DNA of 64,000 nucleotides from Paenibacillus luteus (GCF_006542765.1 NZ_SKCD01000008.1:62001-126000); one strand, 5' to 3'; counted from the stretch's first letter, positions 47,458-57,366 are shown. Numbers and translations are program-made. The notes: generated by a model not told the origin, from the sequence alone.

Positions 47458-49484
47458 AAATTCACCACCCCGACGCTTTGAACTTCAATGTTCGGTTCAA
47501 GTTCACTGTAGGAAAGGACAGGAACATCCTGCATGGTTCTCTCGACAATTTGTCTCAAATACATGCGAATGGTCGGTGATGCCAGTACAACGGGCTGCTG
47601 ACCAGATTGGATTTGACGATTAACATGCTCATTAAGCTTCTGATAGATTTGCTGAGTAGATACCGGATCGAGCGCAATGTAGGTACCCTGCTCCGATTGC
47701 TGCACCGATTCGGCAATCTTCTTTTCGAGTTGAGGACCTACCGTAATCACGCGAAGTGTGTCTCCACCTGATGAGAATTGCTGCGTGATTTGCCTTGATA
47801 AAGACTGTCGCACATATTCGGTCAAAATATCAGGATCTTTTGTGTAATTTCCGTGATCAGCCAACGCTTCAAAAATAGTAACCAGATCTCGAATGGACAC
47901 CTTTTCCCGCAACAGCTTAGCTAGAACCTTCTGAACATCACCAATTGTGAGAATAGAAGGAATCAATTCATCAATAAGCGCTGGGTATGACTCTTTCACA
48001 TTTTCAACCAACTGCTTCGTTTCTTGACGGCCAATTAGCTCGTGTCCGTGACGCTTAATAATTTCAGTTAGATGTGTCGCAACTACGGACGGAGGATCTA
48101 CAACCGTGTAGCCTGACAATTCCGCGCGTTCTTTCATTTGCTCGTCAATCCATATTGCAGGAAGCCCAAACGCCGGTTCAGTCGTTTCGATTCCAACAAC
48201 CGAATCGTCTTCAAAGCCGGGACTCATTGCCAAATAGTGGTTAAGAAGCAGATCGCCGCGCGCAACGGTATTTCCTTTAATTTTAATGACATACTCGTTT
48301 GGCTTTAACTGAATATTGTCCCGAATCCGAATGACTGGAACGACAAGACCAAGCTCAAGCGCGCATTGCCTACGAATCATAATGATTCGATCTAGCAAAT
48401 CCCCGCCCTGTTGTGTATCTGCAAGTGGGATAAGTCCATAACCGAACTCAAACTCAATCGGATCAACCTGCAGAAGGCTAATGACACTTTCAGGACTGCG
48501 CACCTCTTCAATCTGCTGCTCTTCGACAAGCATTTCCTCTTGGGCTTGCTGCTTGTGAATCGCTTTCTGCATATACCACCCGCCAAACGCTAACATAATG
48601 GCAAATGGCCATGTTCTGAGCGGGCCGATAGGCGTAAGGCCAAGAAGTCCGATTGTACCTGCTGCAATGAATAACAATTTAGGGTATTTGAATAGCTGAG
48701 AAGTGACATCCTCTGCCAAGTTCCCATCTGATGCCGCCCTAGTTACTATTAAACCGGCAGCCGTTGAAATAAGCAGTGCAGGTATTTGACTGACCAGACC
48801 ATCACCGATTGTCAGAATTGAGAAGGTAGATAAAGATTCTCCAAAGCTTAAATCATGAATGGCCATACCAATAATAAATCCGCCTACTAGGTTAATTACG
48901 AGGATAATGATGGATGCAATAGCATCCCCTTTTACGAATTTGCTGGCACCGTCCATCGCTCCGTAAAAATCAGCCTCGCGCTCAATCTTAGACCGCCGCT
49001 CCCTTGCTTGCTGCTCGTTGATCAAGCCAGCGTTCAAATCCGCATCGATACTCATTTGCTTACCTGGCATTGCGTCGAGCGTAAATCTTGCTGCCACCTC
49101 GGCAACACGCTCAGAACCTTTGGTAATAACGATAAATTGGACGACAACGAGGATGAGGAAGACGATAAAACCGATAGCAATTTGCCCGCCGCCTACCCAG
49201 CTGCCGAACGTAGCTACAACTTCCCCAGCTTCTGCATGCGACAAAATATTTCTAGTGGTGGAGACGTTTAGCGCTAGCCTAAATAGGGTAGTGATTAAGA
49301 GAATAGCGGGAAAGATTGAGAAATCCAGCGCTTCCTTCGTATTCATGGCAATTAGCAGTATCATTAATGCGATTGAAATATTTAGAATAATGAGGATATC
49401 TAGTAGTAGGACTGGGATCGGGATTATCATCATGAGCACAATTCCAATAACGCCAAAAAGTACTACAAAGTCCCTTGCTTTCAT
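47454..49484 (-). CDS. flhA: Flagellar export gate protein FlhA
   Basis: Core of the flagellar type III export gate. Eight or so membrane segments fill the first 330 residues, including the FHIPEP-type region KGSERVAEVAARFTLDAMPG; the cytosolic chaperone- and substrate-docking domain follows. 676 residues, typical. The gene lies between flhB and flhF. Confidence 0.98.
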   Translation of the reverse strand: MKARDFVVLFGVIGIVLMMIIPIPVLLLDILIILNISIALMILLIAMNTKEALDFSIFPAILLITTLFRLALNVSTTRNILSHAEAGEVVATFGSWVGGGQIAIGFIVFLILVVVQFIVITKGSERVAEVAARFTLDAMPGKQMSIDADLNAGLINEQQARERRSKIEREADFYGAMDGASKFVKGDAIASIIILVINLVGGFIIGMAIHDLSFGESLSTFSILTIGDGLVSQIPALLISTAAGLIVTRAASDGNLAEDVTSQLFKYPKLLFIAAGTIGLLGLTPIGPLRTWPFAIMLAFGGWYMQKAIHKQQAQEEMLVEEQQIEEVRSPESVISLLQVDPIEFEFGYGLIPLADTQQGGDLLDRIIMIRRQCALELGLVVPVIRIRDNIQLKPNEYVIKIKGNTVARGDLLLNHYLAMSPGFEDDSVVGIETTEPAFGLPAIWIDEQMKERAELSGYTVVDPPSVVATHLTEIIKRHGHELIGRQETKQLVENVKESYPALIDELIPSILTIGDVQKVLAKLLREKVSIRDLVTIFEALADHGNYTKDPDILTEYVRQSLSRQITQQFSSGGDTLRVITVGPQLEKKIAESVQQSEQGTYIALDPVSTQQIYQKLNEHVNRQIQSGQQPVVLASPTIRMYLRQIVERTMQDVPVLSYSELEPNIEVQSVGVVNL

Positions 49485-49506
49485 GACGCCGCCTCCTCCC
49501 GTAGTG

Positions 49507-50604
49507 TTATGATGATTTCACGCGTCCTTTCATCTTATAGACATATGCAAGCACCTCAGCCACAGCTTGGAACAAGTCCGGAGGAATGACATCGCCTATT
49601 TCCGCTCGTTCATAAAGCGCTCTGGCCAATGGTTTATTTTCCATAGTAACCACACCGTTTTCTTTGGCTATCTCTTTAATACGAAGCGCAACGTGATCCA
49701 TACCTTTTGCAATGATCTTGGGCGCTTCCATTTTCGTAGCATCATATTTCAATGCAATAGCAAAGTGCGTGGGATTTGTAATAATAACATCCGCTTTCGG
49801 AACCTCCTGCATCATTCGCTGCAAGGCCATTCTTCTTTGCCGCTCTCGGATCTTCCCCTTAATAATCGGGTCACCTTCTGATTTTTTGTACTCATCCTTA
49901 ATGTCTTGCTTTGACATTTTCAAGCTTTTGTTATGCTCATAGCGTTGATAGAAATAATCAGCGAGCGCAAGCGCGGTTAGCACGGCTCCGATCTCAATGC
50001 CAAGCTTCACTGTTAATCCAGCGGTAAAGCTGAATATTTGTTGAATGGGCAAACTCGCAAGCACTAATATGCGCTGCCATTCACTCGATATTGCTGAATA
50101 AACGAGCACTCCGATGATAAGAAGCTTTAATACACTTTTCAGAAACTCAACGATCGTTTTTGCTGAAAAAATTTGTTTAAACCCGTTTATCGGGTTCAAC
50201 TTGCTAAGTTTCATTTTGAGGGGATCGCCCGTTAATAAAAAACCAAATTGAATAACGTTTCCGAGAATTCCAATTAAAATAGTAATTGCAAAGATGGGCA
50301 ATAAAAAGAGTAACAACTCCATAGCAATCTCGTTAAATAACTCCATAATGTTACCAGTGGTAACTTCCATCAACAGCCATTCTTCAAATAAACTACTGAA
50401 TAGCATCATAATCTTATTTTTATAGTAGTCCCCTAACATAATGAAACCCATAAAAACAAACATTAAGATAAAAGAACCAGGCAAATCAGAGGATCTCGCA
50501 ATTTGGCCTTTCTTTCTAGCTTCATCCCTTTTCTTCGGAGTAGCTTGCTCAGTCTTTTCTTGACTAAACAGCTGTAGATCAAGCTTTAGCCGGTAGTCTC
50601 GCAC
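49507..50604 (-). CDS. flhB: Flagellar export switch protein FlhB
   Basis: Membrane export component that switches substrate class after autocleavage. Four membrane segments, then the cytosolic domain with the cleavage motif NPTHFAIALKYD. 365 residues. Start is GTG with AGGAGG upstream. The N-terminal LQLFSQEKTEQATPKKRDEARKKG is diagnostic. Confidence 0.97.
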   Translation of the reverse strand: MRDYRLKLDLQLFSQEKTEQATPKKRDEARKKGQIARSSDLPGSFILMFVFMGFIMLGDYYKNKIMMLFSSLFEEWLLMEVTTGNIMELFNEIAMELLLFLLPIFAITILIGILGNVIQFGFLLTGDPLKMKLSKLNPINGFKQIFSAKTIVEFLKSVLKLLIIGVLVYSAISSEWQRILVLASLPIQQIFSFTAGLTVKLGIEIGAVLTALALADYFYQRYEHNKSLKMSKQDIKDEYKKSEGDPIIKGKIRERQRRMALQRMMQEVPKADVIITNPTHFAIALKYDATKMEAPKIIAKGMDHVALRIKEIAKENGVVTMENKPLARALYERAEIGDVIPPDLFQAVAEVLAYVYKMKGRVKSS

Positions 50605-50616
50605 GATCGCATCCTC

Positions 50617-51414
50617 CTATTGCCCTTCAGGCGGCGGTCCTTGCACAATTCCGAACAACTGCTCCAAAGAATCAAACATAATGGAAAACAATCTTTCGAA
50701 CAGACCAGCAAGACTTGGCATTAACAATATGAGCAAAAACATACCTATTATCAGCTTCAACGGTATCCCAATAACGAACACATTGAATTGTGGAGCTGTT
50801 TTGGTTAGAAAACCAAGTCCAACATCCGTCAAAAACATAGCTACGACTAGCGGCGCAGCTATTTGAATAGCGAGCAAAAAAGTATTGCCTACCGTCCTTG
50901 TTAAAAAATCAGTTATGCCGCCGCTCATCAAACGACTAAATAGTTCATTGGACAACGGCATCCATTTGTAACTATCCATCAGGCCAGTCAGCAAAAAGTG
51001 ATGGCCGTTCATCATTAGAAAAACAACGATAAGCAGCATGTATTTGAAATTACCGAGCAGCGGGGCTGATGTGCCCGTATGAGGATCTACAATGTTAGCC
51101 ATAGCAAAACCGACTTGTAAATCCATAAAGGCTCCTGCGGTTTGTACTACAGTAAAAAACAGGTAGACGACATACCCCATGAGGACGCCGATCAATATTT
51201 CTCGAAGCAGAACAAGAATATATTCAGCATCCGGCACAATCGTTTGCTGCATGCCGTACGTTAAAAAAACGATAAAAGAAATGAAAAAACCTAAACCGAT
51301 TTTAAATACATTCGGCACGCCTCGCGAAGAAAAGACAGGCGCGACGACGAAAAACGCAGTTATTCGACAAAAGATTAACAAAAAAATAGGAAAGCCTTGT
51401 ACGATCGCGTTCAT
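50617..51414 (-). CDS. fliR: Flagellar export protein FliR
   Basis: Integral membrane component of the export gate with FliP and FliQ. About six hydrophobic segments; characteristic ITAFFVVAPVFSSRGVP and LQVGFAMANIVDP. 265 residues. Placed between fliQ and flhB. Confidence 0.97.
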   Translation of the reverse strand: MNAIVQGFPIFLLIFCRITAFFVVAPVFSSRGVPNVFKIGLGFFISFIVFLTYGMQQTIVPDAEYILVLLREILIGVLMGYVVYLFFTVVQTAGAFMDLQVGFAMANIVDPHTGTSAPLLGNFKYMLLIVVFLMMNGHHFLLTGLMDSYKWMPLSNELFSRLMSGGITDFLTRTVGNTFLLAIQIAAPLVVAMFLTDVGLGFLTKTAPQFNVFVIGIPLKLIIGMFLLILLMPSLAGLFERLFSIMFDSLEQLFGIVQGPPPEGQ

Positions 51415-51425
51415 TCACCCACAAC

Positions 51426-51695
51426 CTAACCGATGTAATTATGAAGATTGTTCAGCAGATTATAAGTGAAGTCGATAACCGTATTAAGAATCCATGGACC
51501 AAAAATGATTATTGATACGAAAACAGCTACGATTTTCGGTACAAAAGCAAGCGTCTGCTCTTGAATCTGAGTAGTTGCCTGAAATATGCTGACAAGTAGA
51601 CCTACGACCAAAGCAAGAACGAGCATTGGCGCACTGGCTTTCAATACTACGAATACGGCCTCCCCGGCCAATCCGATTATGAAATCAGTACTCAT
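51426..51695 (-). CDS. fliQ: Flagellar export protein FliQ
   Basis: Two-helix membrane component of the export gate. The 89 residues contain two hydrophobic hairpin segments with LVVGLLVSIFQATTQIQEQTL between them, the family signature. GGGGGGA precedes the ATG. Confidence 0.97.
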   Translation of the reverse strand: MSTDFIIGLAGEAVFVVLKASAPMLVLALVVGLLVSIFQATTQIQEQTLAFVPKIVAVFVSIIIFGPWILNTVIDFTYNLLNNLHNYIG

Positions 51696-51716
51696 CTTGC
51701 GTCCCCCCTGCTGTAA

Positions 51717-52472
51717 TCACGTGTTGAAGCTTAATAATAACGATTTGACGATCAAATACCATCCGTCTACTAAAACGAACAACAGCAATTTAAAGGGCAA
51801 CGATATCATGACCGGAGGTAGCATCATCATACCCATCGCCATCAGGGTACTGGCGACGATCATATCAATAACCAAAAACGGTATAAAAATCATAAAGCCC
51901 ATTTGAAATGCAGTTTTAAGCTCGCTAATGGCATACGCAGGAATAAGTACCGTAATTGGTATATCTTCAAAGGTTTCCGGTTTCTCGGTTTTGGTGTAAT
52001 TCATAAAGAGCATCAGATCCTTCTCCCTGGTATGGGAGAACATGAATTTTTTCATAGGAACGGCTGCTTCCTGAAACGCCTCCGTTTGAGAAATTTGACC
52101 TTTAAGATAAGGCTGTAGTGCCACTTCATTCACCTGCGAGAACGTCGGAGCCATAATGAAGAAGGTTAGAAACATCGCAAGCCCGATAAGCACCTGATTT
52201 GGCGGCATCTGCTGTGTACCAAGCGATGTTCTCACAAAGCCCAAGACGATAACGATACGAGTAAAACTTGTCATAAGCACCAAAATAGCAGGCGCAACAC
52301 TGAGCACTGTTATTAATAGAAGAATGGATAAAGCGCTAGTACCAGGCGCTTCACCGCTTCCGTTTCCTATGTTAATGGAAACATCGGGCAAAGGCTCCGC
52401 AAAGGCTTGGTTATGAATAAGCATTCCAAGCAGCTGTACAGCAACGATTGATATCCACCACTTATTTTTCAT
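51717..52472 (-). CDS. fliP: Flagellar export protein FliP
   Basis: Core export-gate protein. N-terminal signal sequence (about 1-26, ending AFA), four later membrane segments, and signatures LLLITVLSVAPAILVLMTSF and RTSLGTQQMPPNQVLIGLA. 251 residues. Start overlaps the fliO stop by 11 bases. Confidence 0.98.
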   Translation of the reverse strand: MKNKWWISIVAVQLLGMLIHNQAFAEPLPDVSINIGNGSGEAPGTSALSILLLITVLSVAPAILVLMTSFTRIVIVLGFVRTSLGTQQMPPNQVLIGLAMFLTFFIMAPTFSQVNEVALQPYLKGQISQTEAFQEAAVPMKKFMFSHTREKDLMLFMNYTKTEKPETFEDIPITVLIPAYAISELKTAFQMGFMIFIPFLVIDMIVASTLMAMGMMMLPPVMISLPFKLLLFVLVDGWYLIVKSLLLSFNT

Positions 52473-53106
52473 CGTCCATCAACCGTTCATTTGGTTTAGA
52501 TTCATGCAGCAATGATTCCAATTGTTGCTTACGATCAGCTTGTTGGCTGAGCTTGCTATGTAACAAGTTCTGGAATGAGTCCGCATTGTTCCACTGCTCA
52601 TTCGTTGGCTCCGGACCGGATTTCCCGTTTCGGTTTTTCAACTTGCTTAACAGCTGGGAAACAACATCTTTAGACCAAACCGTCTCTTGCTGTCGTTCCA
52701 ATGCGGCAATGACCGCACGAACTTCCTCCGGTTCCTCCAGCTTGTCAATCAGGGTAATATTCTCGCCAATGCCCACAATGTAAATGCGGCCTGCAATTTC
52801 AATTACCTGAAGCGAGTTGTTTTGTCCTAGCGCAAGACCGCCGAGCGAACGAAGCGAACGATTCGTCCCCCACGTTCGGCTGCGCTGAGACAACCATTTA
52901 ATAACCAATATAATTAATACGATAACGATCGCTAACGCGACGATAACCCAGACTAAGCTTCCCGCTAAATCCTTTGTGCCACTGAACACCATCTGTTCAT
53001 CATTGTTTGCGCTGCTGCCGTCTAAGGCAGCAGCAGCCGCAAAATGAGGCCATATCGCCATCCCAAGAGCAGACACCATTGAAATGCGCGAAGGTAAGTT
53101 AAGCAT
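52462..53106 (-). CDS. fliO: Flagellar export assembly protein FliO/FliZ
   Basis: Single-pass protein that helps assemble the FliP ring. A signal-like N-terminus (about 1-27), a membrane segment (about 46-67) and a cytosolic domain with RSLGGLALGQNNSLQVIEIAGRIYIVGIGEN are seen. 214 residues. B. subtilis calls this fliZ. The start lacks a strong ribosome site. Confidence 0.9.
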   Translation of the reverse strand: MLNLPSRISMVSALGMAIWPHFAAAAALDGSSANNDEQMVFSGTKDLAGSLVWVIVALAIVIVLIILVIKWLSQRSRTWGTNRSLRSLGGLALGQNNSLQVIEIAGRIYIVGIGENITLIDKLEEPEEVRAVIAALERQQETVWSKDVVSQLLSKLKNRNGKSGPEPTNEQWNNADSFQNLLHSKLSQQADRKQQLESLLHESKPNERLMDDEK

Positions 53107-53117
53107 AAGTCTTACCG

Positions 53118-53480
53118 TTATCCCAGAGTTTTCTTGATCGCTTCGATAACGCGATCAGCTTGGAACGGTTTGACGATGAAATCCTTTGCGCCTGCTTGAA
53201 TCGCATCAATAACCATTGCTTGCTGACCCATTGCTGAACACATAATGACTTTTGCGTTGCCATCCAGCTTTTTAATTTCTTTCAGTGCAGAAATCCCGTC
53301 CATTTCAGGCATCGTAATATCCATTGTTGTCAGATCCGGTTTCAATTCCTTATACTTCTCAACTGCTTGTGCGCCATCTTGGGCTTCACCGACGACTTCG
53401 TAGCCGTTCTTTGATAAAATGTCACGAATCATCATGCGCATGAAAGCTGCGTCGTCTACGATAAGAATGCGGTTTGCCAT
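53118..53480 (-). CDS. cheY: Chemotaxis response regulator CheY
   Basis: Single receiver domain of 120 residues that, when phosphorylated, binds the flagellar switch. The acidic pair (VDDAAF), phospho-acceptor Asp in LTTMDITMPEMDG, the Thr/Ser position in IMCSAMGQ and the Lys in FIVKPF are all present. AGGAGG precedes the ATG. It lies between fliY and fliO, as in B. subtilis. Confidence 0.97.
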   Translation of the reverse strand: MANRILIVDDAAFMRMMIRDILSKNGYEVVGEAQDGAQAVEKYKELKPDLTTMDITMPEMDGISALKEIKKLDGNAKVIMCSAMGQQAMVIDAIQAGAKDFIVKPFQADRVIEAIKKTLG

Positions 53481-53501
53481 CTTTTTTATCCTCCTAGGAT
53501 G

Positions 53502-54773
53502 CTATTGTAATTTTTGAATGCGGTCCCATTGGCTTACGATATCCGTTACGCGAACACCGAAGTTTTCATCAATAACAACAACCTCGCCTTTGGCAATCAG
53601 TTTATTGTTAACAAGAATATCCACGGGCTCGCCAGCTAGCTTGTCCAGCTCAATAATCGAACCTTGCGACAGCTCCAAAATATCCTTAATTTGCTTTTGG
53701 GTCCTACCTAATTCTACAGTGACCTTAAGCGGTATGTCGAGAAGTAAATTGAGGTTTGTCTCATCTTGCTGTATATATGGAGCATTACCAAAATTAGCAA
53801 ATTGAACTGGCTGTACGTTCACGTTGCGGTTTGCTGCATGACCATATGTATGAGGTCCAGGCGGTTGCATTGACATATCATAACCTGCGGCGGGCGTTTG
53901 ATAAGGCATGGACGGTGTTTGCTGCATCGGCGGTGCCATTTGTTGTTGAGGCGGAGCAGCGTGCATCTGAGCTGCCGCAGCCGTCTCTTGCATAGCTGTC
54001 GCCTGTTGTACTTGTGGCGCAACTGCTGCTGCAGTTGGCGTAGCAACAGCCGGTGTAGGCTGTACAGAAGGCTCATCCACAACCCCCATCAGGATATCAA
54101 CCATCTGTTTAGCAAATGGTATTGGCAGAAGCTGCATAATGGTAGAATCAATCAAATCGCCAATAGTCAGTCGGAATGATATCTTAATAAACATATCGAC
54201 TGGCGGCAAATGCTCCATGCCATCGCCATTGTTTACATCTAGAATATCAATACCTGGCGGCGAAATATTGACGAACCGATTAAAGATCGTGGACATGGAA
54301 GTCGCTGAGGAGCCCATCATTTGATTCATCGCTTCTTGCACAGCGCTTATATGAATTTCATTCAGCTCTTCGACCGTAATATCCGTTCCTTCGCCTCCGA
54401 GCATCAAATCCGCAATAATTTGTGCATCCTTCGTTTTGATAACGAGAGAATTGATGCCTTGGAACCCATCCACATACTGCACGCTGACCGCTACATGGGG
54501 TTTAGGAAATATATCAGCAAGCTCATCTTTTCTTACAATCGTTACCTGCGGCGTCGTTATATCAACTTTTTTGCCTAGCAAAGTGGATAATGCTGTAGCC
54601 GCACTTCCGAAGGTGATATTGCCAATTTCGCCAAGTGCAGATTGTTCCATTTCGGACAAAAAGTCTGAAAGTTGTGTTCCGGCCTCGGAGGTCTGCTCCG
54701 ACTCCGGTTCATTGGCGGATTGGCGAAGCAATGCATCAATTTCCTCTTGGGACAAATAGTCCTTACTCATCAT
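53502..54773 (-). CDS. fliY: Flagellar switch phosphatase FliY (FliN-type)
   Basis: Switch protein that both forms the C-ring and dephosphorylates CheY-P. From the ATG at 54773 (423 residues; AAGGAGAGG upstream): a CheY-binding peptide YLSQEEIDALL (6-16), a CheC-like phosphatase part with SALGEIGNITFG (about 45-56) and SAVQEAMNQMMG (about 143-154), a Pro/Gln/Ala-rich linker (about 235-335) and a C-terminal SpoA/FliN domain. Overlaps fliM by 11 bases. Confidence 0.96.
   Translation of the reverse strand: MMSKDYLSQEEIDALLRQSANEPESEQTSEAGTQLSDFLSEMEQSALGEIGNITFGSAATALSTLLGKKVDITTPQVTIVRKDELADIFPKPHVAVSVQYVDGFQGINSLVIKTKDAQIIADLMLGGEGTDITVEELNEIHISAVQEAMNQMMGSSATSMSTIFNRFVNISPPGIDILDVNNGDGMEHLPPVDMFIKISFRLTIGDLIDSTIMQLLPIPFAKQMVDILMGVVDEPSVQPTPAVATPTAAAVAPQVQQATAMQETAAAAQMHAAPPQQQMAPPMQQTPSMPYQTPAAGYDMSMQPPGPHTYGHAANRNVNVQPVQFANFGNAPYIQQDETNLNLLLDIPLKVTVELGRTQKQIKDILELSQGSIIELDKLAGEPVDILVNNKLIAKGEVVVIDENFGVRVTDIVSQWDRIQKLQ
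53769..54071 (-). repeat. Low-complexity Pro/Gln/Ala tract in fliY
   Basis: About 100 codons rich in Pro, Gln, Ala and Met between the CheC-like and FliN domains, with recurring PPQQQ/PPMQQ units. It is expected to be a flexible linker and may vary in length. Confidence 0.7.
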
Positions 54774-55764
54774 GGTCTTCTTCCTCTCCTTCGCTGACAA
54801 CCTCGTCTATTTGAACTGCCAGACGATCCTTGACGGAGCCTGGACTGCCAATAAACTTGAGCTTGTCTCCAACTTTAATTTTCAGACCGTCATCGACTGA
54901 TTTATTAAGCGAAATAACATCCCCAACATTCAGTCCCAGAAACTCTTTAATCGTTATCGATGATTCACCCAGTTCAGCCACAATTGGAAGCTTCGCTTTA
55001 TTCACCCGTTGTTCTAGAATCTCAAACTCCTCTGGTGCCCGCGCTTTTTTCTGTGAAACGAACCAGTGATGCACAGATAATCTAGACATTATCGGTTCAA
55101 TGACGACATGAGGAATACAAAGATTAATCATGCCTGTCGTATCTCCAATTTTCGTGCTGAAAGAAATAAGCGCAATTGTCTCATTGGGAGATACAATTTG
55201 CATAAACTGCGGATTGGTTTCCAATGCTTCCAGCCTCGGTGAAATATCGATAATCGTCTTCCAAGCTTCTTGAAGGCTCTCGAACGTTCGGCTAAAGATA
55301 CGCTCCATAATGATCGTTTCAATTTCAGTCAAGTTATTAATCTTGGAAGGAGCTATTCCCTGTCCGCCCAGCATACGATCCAACATGGCATAGGCTACGT
55401 TAGGATGAACTTCGAGCACCATGCGCCCTTCCAGCGGCTCCGCTTCAAAGATATTCAGAATAGTCATCTTTGGAATCGAACGAATAAATTCGTCATAAGG
55501 CAATTGCTCGACCTGCACGACATTTATTTGAACAAAGGTGCGTAGCTGGGCTGAGAAATAGGTTGTCAAATATCGCGCAAAATTTTCATGAATCCGGGTT
55601 AAGCTTCTAATATGATCCTTCGAAAAACGTACGGCACGCTTAAAATCATAAAGACTGACCTTCCGTACCGTTTCTTCTTTTTTCAAATCCTCTGCATCCA
55701 TTTCACCGGAATCCAAGGCCGCGAGTAGCGCATCAATCTCATTTTGCGATAAAACATCAACCAA
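54763..55764 (-). CDS. fliM: Flagellar motor switch protein FliM
   Basis: C-ring protein that receives CheY-P. The N-terminal CheY-binding peptide VLSQNEIDALLAAL, a CheC-like middle domain and a C-terminal SpoA domain are in order. The frame opens at a GTG (55773) that overlaps the ribosome site; I prefer the TTG at 55764, 8 bases after GGAGG, giving MVDVLSQNE and 333 residues. Confidence 0.95.
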   Translation of the reverse strand: MVDVLSQNEIDALLAALDSGEMDAEDLKKEETVRKVSLYDFKRAVRFSKDHIRSLTRIHENFARYLTTYFSAQLRTFVQINVVQVEQLPYDEFIRSIPKMTILNIFEAEPLEGRMVLEVHPNVAYAMLDRMLGGQGIAPSKINNLTEIETIIMERIFSRTFESLQEAWKTIIDISPRLEALETNPQFMQIVSPNETIALISFSTKIGDTTGMINLCIPHVVIEPIMSRLSVHHWFVSQKKARAPEEFEILEQRVNKAKLPIVAELGESSITIKEFLGLNVGDVISLNKSVDDGLKIKVGDKLKFIGSPGSVKDRLAVQIDEVVSEGEEEDHDE

Positions 55765-55801
55765 ATATCTCACCTCCTTCGAGGAATGTCGGCGTAGTCA
55801 A

Positions 55802-56266
55802 TTAAATTTCAGTAATTAAGAAGTTTGTGATTTCTACTTTGATTAATTTTCCTTTTGAAACGATTGGAGTCAACAAGTTCAGAAGCTTCGATTCCAAAGC
55901 GTCTTCCCCTTGCGAGCCATTAAGTTCTTCCGCTGTCATATCCGCAAGCGTACGGTTCAACACAGGTTTAACTTCGATATCGATTACTTTATCGAAATCT
56001 TCTTTTGCCTTCTTGCTGTCGAGTTGGAAAGCAAAGCTGATAACGACAACATATTTAGGATCTTTAAGGTTTCTTCTAAAATCCTTTAATTCGGAAGTAA
56101 CTTCCACTCGCTTATCTGCTGACATCGCTTTGACCTCGATTGTCTTTGTCTCCGTCGCCTGCTCTTTTGGATCAGCGAAAAACGACTTAAACAAAATAAT
56201 GGCTACAACAGCGATTAGCGTAATAGATAGCAAAATCGTAATTAACCAGGGAAGCATTTTTTTCAT
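55802..56266 (-). CDS. fliL: Flagellar basal-body protein FliL
   Basis: Single-pass membrane protein that surrounds or supports the stator units. One membrane segment at about 6-27, then an extracytoplasmic domain. 154 residues. Start overlaps the flbD stop by 4 bases. Confidence 0.95.
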   Translation of the reverse strand: MKKMLPWLITILLSITLIAVVAIILFKSFFADPKEQATETKTIEVKAMSADKRVEVTSELKDFRRNLKDPKYVVVISFAFQLDSKKAKEDFDKVIDIEVKPVLNRTLADMTAEELNGSQGEDALESKLLNLLTPIVSKGKLIKVEITNFLITEI

Positions 56267-56490
56267 GATGAGGGACCCTCCGTTTGCTCACTCTTTTGGG
56301 CCGCCGCAATGAGGCCAATTGTTCTCAAATACTGTTGATTTAGCTGCAATAACTCAGCTGTCTTTTCTTTAACGACCATTTTTTTTCCAGTTGTGAGCGT
56401 TATAACAGTATCCGCAGATTCTTCAATTACTTCGATTAAAAGCGCATTAATGGTTACTTTAGTTCCATTTAAACGCGTTACGGTAATCAT
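56263..56490 (-). CDS. swrD: FlbD-family protein (SwrD/YlzI type)
   Basis: A 75-residue protein with the FlbD start MITVTRLNGTKVTINALLIE and TVITLTTGKKMVVKE. In B. subtilis this family member (YlzI/SwrD) is reported to raise flagellar motor power for swarming. It lies between the hook gene and fliL as there. Confidence 0.9.
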   Translation of the reverse strand: MITVTRLNGTKVTINALLIEVIEESADTVITLTTGKKMVVKEKTAELLQLNQQYLRTIGLIAAAQKSEQTEGPSS

Positions 56491-56512
56491 CAGCTACCCC
56501 CCTCACACCTAG

Positions 56513-56531
56513 GGGAGGCACTAAGCCTCCC
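56513..56531 (-). other. Intercistronic hairpin between flgG and flbD
   Basis: Perfect 7-bp stem GGGAGGC/GCCTCCC with a 5-base loop, not followed by T residues. Likely an mRNA stability or spacing element rather than a terminator. Confidence 0.45.
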
Positions 56532-56547
56532 GCTTGTTATGAATTAC

Positions 56548-57366
56548 CTATCTTTTTAAGTTCACAACCTCTTGCAAAATTTCATCAGAGGTTGTTATGA
56601 TGCGGGAATTCGCTTGGAAACCGCGCTGCGCAACAATCATCTCTGTAAATTCAGCAGTCAAGTCAACGTTGGACATTTCAAGCTGACCCGCAATGATAGC
56701 TCCTGTGCCCAGCTCCGGATCTCCTGCAAATGTCATGAAATCCTCAATGGACGCATCAGGATTGGCGTTAGCTGTCACACGGTACATGTTGCCTCCCAGC
56801 TTCTCAAGGCCACTTGGGTTTACTACTTTAGCAACACCAAGTTGGGCTACAGGTTCGGTACCGTCAGCCGTTACCCCCGAAATCATTCCATCTTGCCCGA
56901 TAGAAAAAGCTGTGATGGCTGCATCAAGGACGATAGGCTCTCCATCCACACTTAGTACAAAGTAGCCATCGCCAGTAACAAGTTGTCTGTTCGAATCAAG
57001 TGTAAAGTTCCCAGCACGTGTGAGGAGCATTTCCGACTCTTCGCTAGCCCGTACTACAAAAAATCCGTCGCCGTCAATCCGAAGATCCGTAGGCTGGTTT
57101 GTCGTCATCGCACTGCCTGCTGTATGGATGGTATCAATCGAGCCGATCGATACCCCTAACCCAACCTGTTTGGCATTCACGCCGCCGCGTACGCCTTCTT
57201 CTGGAGCGGTAACGCCAGCAACCGTCTGACTCAAAATATCCTTAAACATCACTCGTCCTGCTTTGAAACCTACGGTATTGACGTTCGCTATGTTATTGCC
57301 TATGACGTCAAGCTTGGTCTGAAAACCACGCATACCCGATACGCCCGAATACATCGATCTTAGCAT
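56548..57366 (-). CDS. flgG: Flagellar hook/rod protein FlgG (FlgE-like)
   Basis: Axial protein of 272 residues with the N-terminal rod motif NNIANVNTVGFK and the C-terminal LEMSNVDLTAEFTEMIVAQRGFQANSRI. Directly after flgD, it corresponds to the B. subtilis gene once called flgG and now regarded as the hook protein FlgE, so a hook role is likely; the sequence alone does not separate hook from distal rod. AGGAGG precedes the ATG. Confidence 0.9.
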   Translation of the reverse strand: MLRSMYSGVSGMRGFQTKLDVIGNNIANVNTVGFKAGRVMFKDILSQTVAGVTAPEEGVRGGVNAKQVGLGVSIGSIDTIHTAGSAMTTNQPTDLRIDGDGFFVVRASEESEMLLTRAGNFTLDSNRQLVTGDGYFVLSVDGEPIVLDAAITAFSIGQDGMISGVTADGTEPVAQLGVAKVVNPSGLEKLGGNMYRVTANANPDASIEDFMTFAGDPELGTGAIIAGQLEMSNVDLTAEFTEMIVAQRGFQANSRIITTSDEILQEVVNLKR

